From NCBI GenBank assembly GCA_914767715.1, contig OU612069.1, positions 20,519,387-20,583,386 on the forward strand: a stretch of DNA of 64,000 bases, read 5' to 3'. Made by a program: the position numbers and the translations under genes. This DNA comes from Membranipora membranacea. Taxonomy: Eukaryota; Bryozoa; Gymnolaemata; Cheilostomatida; Membraniporidae. Below are positions 62,640 through 64,000 of the stretch, piece by piece. The notes beneath the pieces were generated by a model. The model worked only from the letters and a program-made list of their open reading frames with translations, was not told the origin of the DNA and ran no database searches. Position 1 is the stretch's first letter. Every line of letters begins with the position of its first letter.

Positions 62640-64000
62640 GTCTTCACTAGGTATTTCTATTAGATCGGAGTTATCCTCTCCCTGAACTGAATATAAACCA
62701 TGGTCACATAACTCTATAAATACCCTTATTTGACTCTGCGCATGCATACAATTATTGTCAGGGCTTTCAACCAATCAGGTTTTTGGGTTTGACTATGGCG
62801 ACTCAGGGGATATTTGACTATGAACTAAAAACTTCTCATATTCATATTAGATGGTTAATCCTCTCAGTGTTGTCTCATTATACGATTATAAAGAAACATC
62901 TTGATGTTGTAATGTATGAAACACATAAACCAGCATACAGTTAATAGTGATAATGATGATGATCTTAAATCTAAAACAAAACAATATCTGCAGAGCCCTC
63001 AATTGCTCTCTAGTATTCGGCTTCCGGACCTGTTAGGATGGCTTACGGAGCATCCATCTCCTCAGTTGTTTATGAACAGGGTGTTTCACGCCTTTGAAAG
63101 GGCACTACCCGACACACAGTTATGCAAAACCCAAGGGTTGAATCCACCCTGGTTTAGAGCCCTGAGATTGTGTTGTACAGTAACAATGTGAACAGCAGCT
63201 CTAAACAGTGCGGGAGGCTGATATCGCCAATAGACTCTATGAGAGCTTCCAATGCAAATTAAAGATATTGGATCTTCTAGGCATATTTAAAATATTGAAT
63301 ATATGTAAAAGTTAATCTATTTTAACCTGTTTTGATAATTTAAACCTCACCTCTTGTTTAAATTAAACTGCTCTGTTAGGAAGTTATGTGAGTTGATTGA
63401 TAGTTTTCTAACCTCAGACATGGCCCACCTGGCTGTATATGGTGTCAAGCAAATAACATGAGGAAATGATTAGGCACTGGGTGTAAGCACTTGAGTTGCG
63501 GTGTCAATGGTAAACATGGTGCAGAGGGTCGGCTGTGTGCCCTAATAGTAATATCAGCCAAGTAAGGAGTAAGGACACATGACGCAGGTTAAAGATAGGT
63601 CTGTTATTTCTGACGGTGTCTGCCAATGATATGCGGAGTGCTAGTTGAATAATCAGGAGAGGTGCTGCCACCAATGTCAGAGTGAGTTATTTTAAAGTGT
63701 CTAGGGAAGCAAAAAACAACCACCGTTCATATCAAAGCTCTGCCATTGCAATGAACAAAAAAGTAAATGTTTGTGCAGGGCTATATCCTAGTATACAGCC
63801 ACACCAGCCAGCTTTGACCCCAAAGATTGCAGAATACCTGGCCTATTTTCATTCGCTCTTAATATTATGTAAATAAGAAATATTAGATGATGTGTGTATT
63901 AAAATTGAAAATTTTGTATCTGTATGAATAGACAGTCAATAAACAACTCTATTCAACTTGTAGGAATCATAATCTTACATGTGAGTTGTATCAACCAGAA
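62640..64000. other. Region 5' of B, homology break
   Basis: A-like intron sequence ends near 62,630. A plus-strand frame of 91 codons (62,916-63,191; SIRLPDLLGWLTEHPSPQLF) is unrecognised. About 63,690-63,770 resembles the intron upstream of A exon 16. Confidence 0.45.

Overview
This window looks like the nuclear genome of an invertebrate animal. It is AT-rich, with short exons (15-192 bp) behind clear GT/AG splice sites, extracellular EGF-like and NHL-like domains, and many metazoan-type transposons: LINEs, Ty3/Gypsy-like LTR elements, hAT-like, Mutator-like and TTAA-inserting MITEs. Nothing in it is prokaryotic. A sponge or another non-bilaterian is my best guess, but that is inference only.

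The only convincing host genes belong to one gene family, which appears in three or four pieces. Paralogue A (minus strand, 34,676 down to 10,559) can be assembled as 22 exons whose phases all agree (2,880 nt, 959 codons plus stop). It encodes a signal peptide, two tandem beta-propeller-like modules of roughly 430 residues (each built from the same series of small exons and closed by EGF-like domains), a 15-bp microexon, and a C-terminal hydrophobic tail typical of GPI anchoring. Two in-frame TGA codons interrupt it; one falls on a tryptophan that the paralogues keep. Paralogue B (minus, 62,322 down to 45,521) is a directly repeated copy. Its introns also align with A, from about 10.3 to 30.5 kb in A and 45.3 to 62.6 kb in B. 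B is intact through 15 exons but lacks the 5' seven exons. Paralogue C (plus, 1-5,756) is an opposite-strand fragment missing several internal exons. Intron-like homology near 63.7 kb hints at a further copy beyond the right edge.

A and B are similar even in their introns, so each acts as the empty site for insertions in the other. This exposes a 2.6-kb TIR element (11.2-13.8 kb), a hAT-like element with an 8-bp duplication (24.2-25.2 kb), a 1.4-kb TIR element (25.3-26.7 kb), a Mutator-like foldback MITE with a 9-bp duplication (61.0-61.2 kb), and a 3-kb insert at 17.9-21.0 kb that carries a frameshifted, intron-containing DDE-type transposase gene.

The 35-45 kb spacer between A and B holds a 353-bp satellite, a G-rich 20-21-bp repeat, a TIR MITE, two degraded LTR retrotransposons and LINE fragments. 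A 5'-truncated LINE with one premature stop (47.9-49.4 kb) and a 990-bp-spaced direct repeat (51-52.6 kb) lie in the largest intron of B. Three copies of a TTAA-flanked MITE, all exactly 377 bp, lie at 2.7, 6.2 and 43.9 kb.
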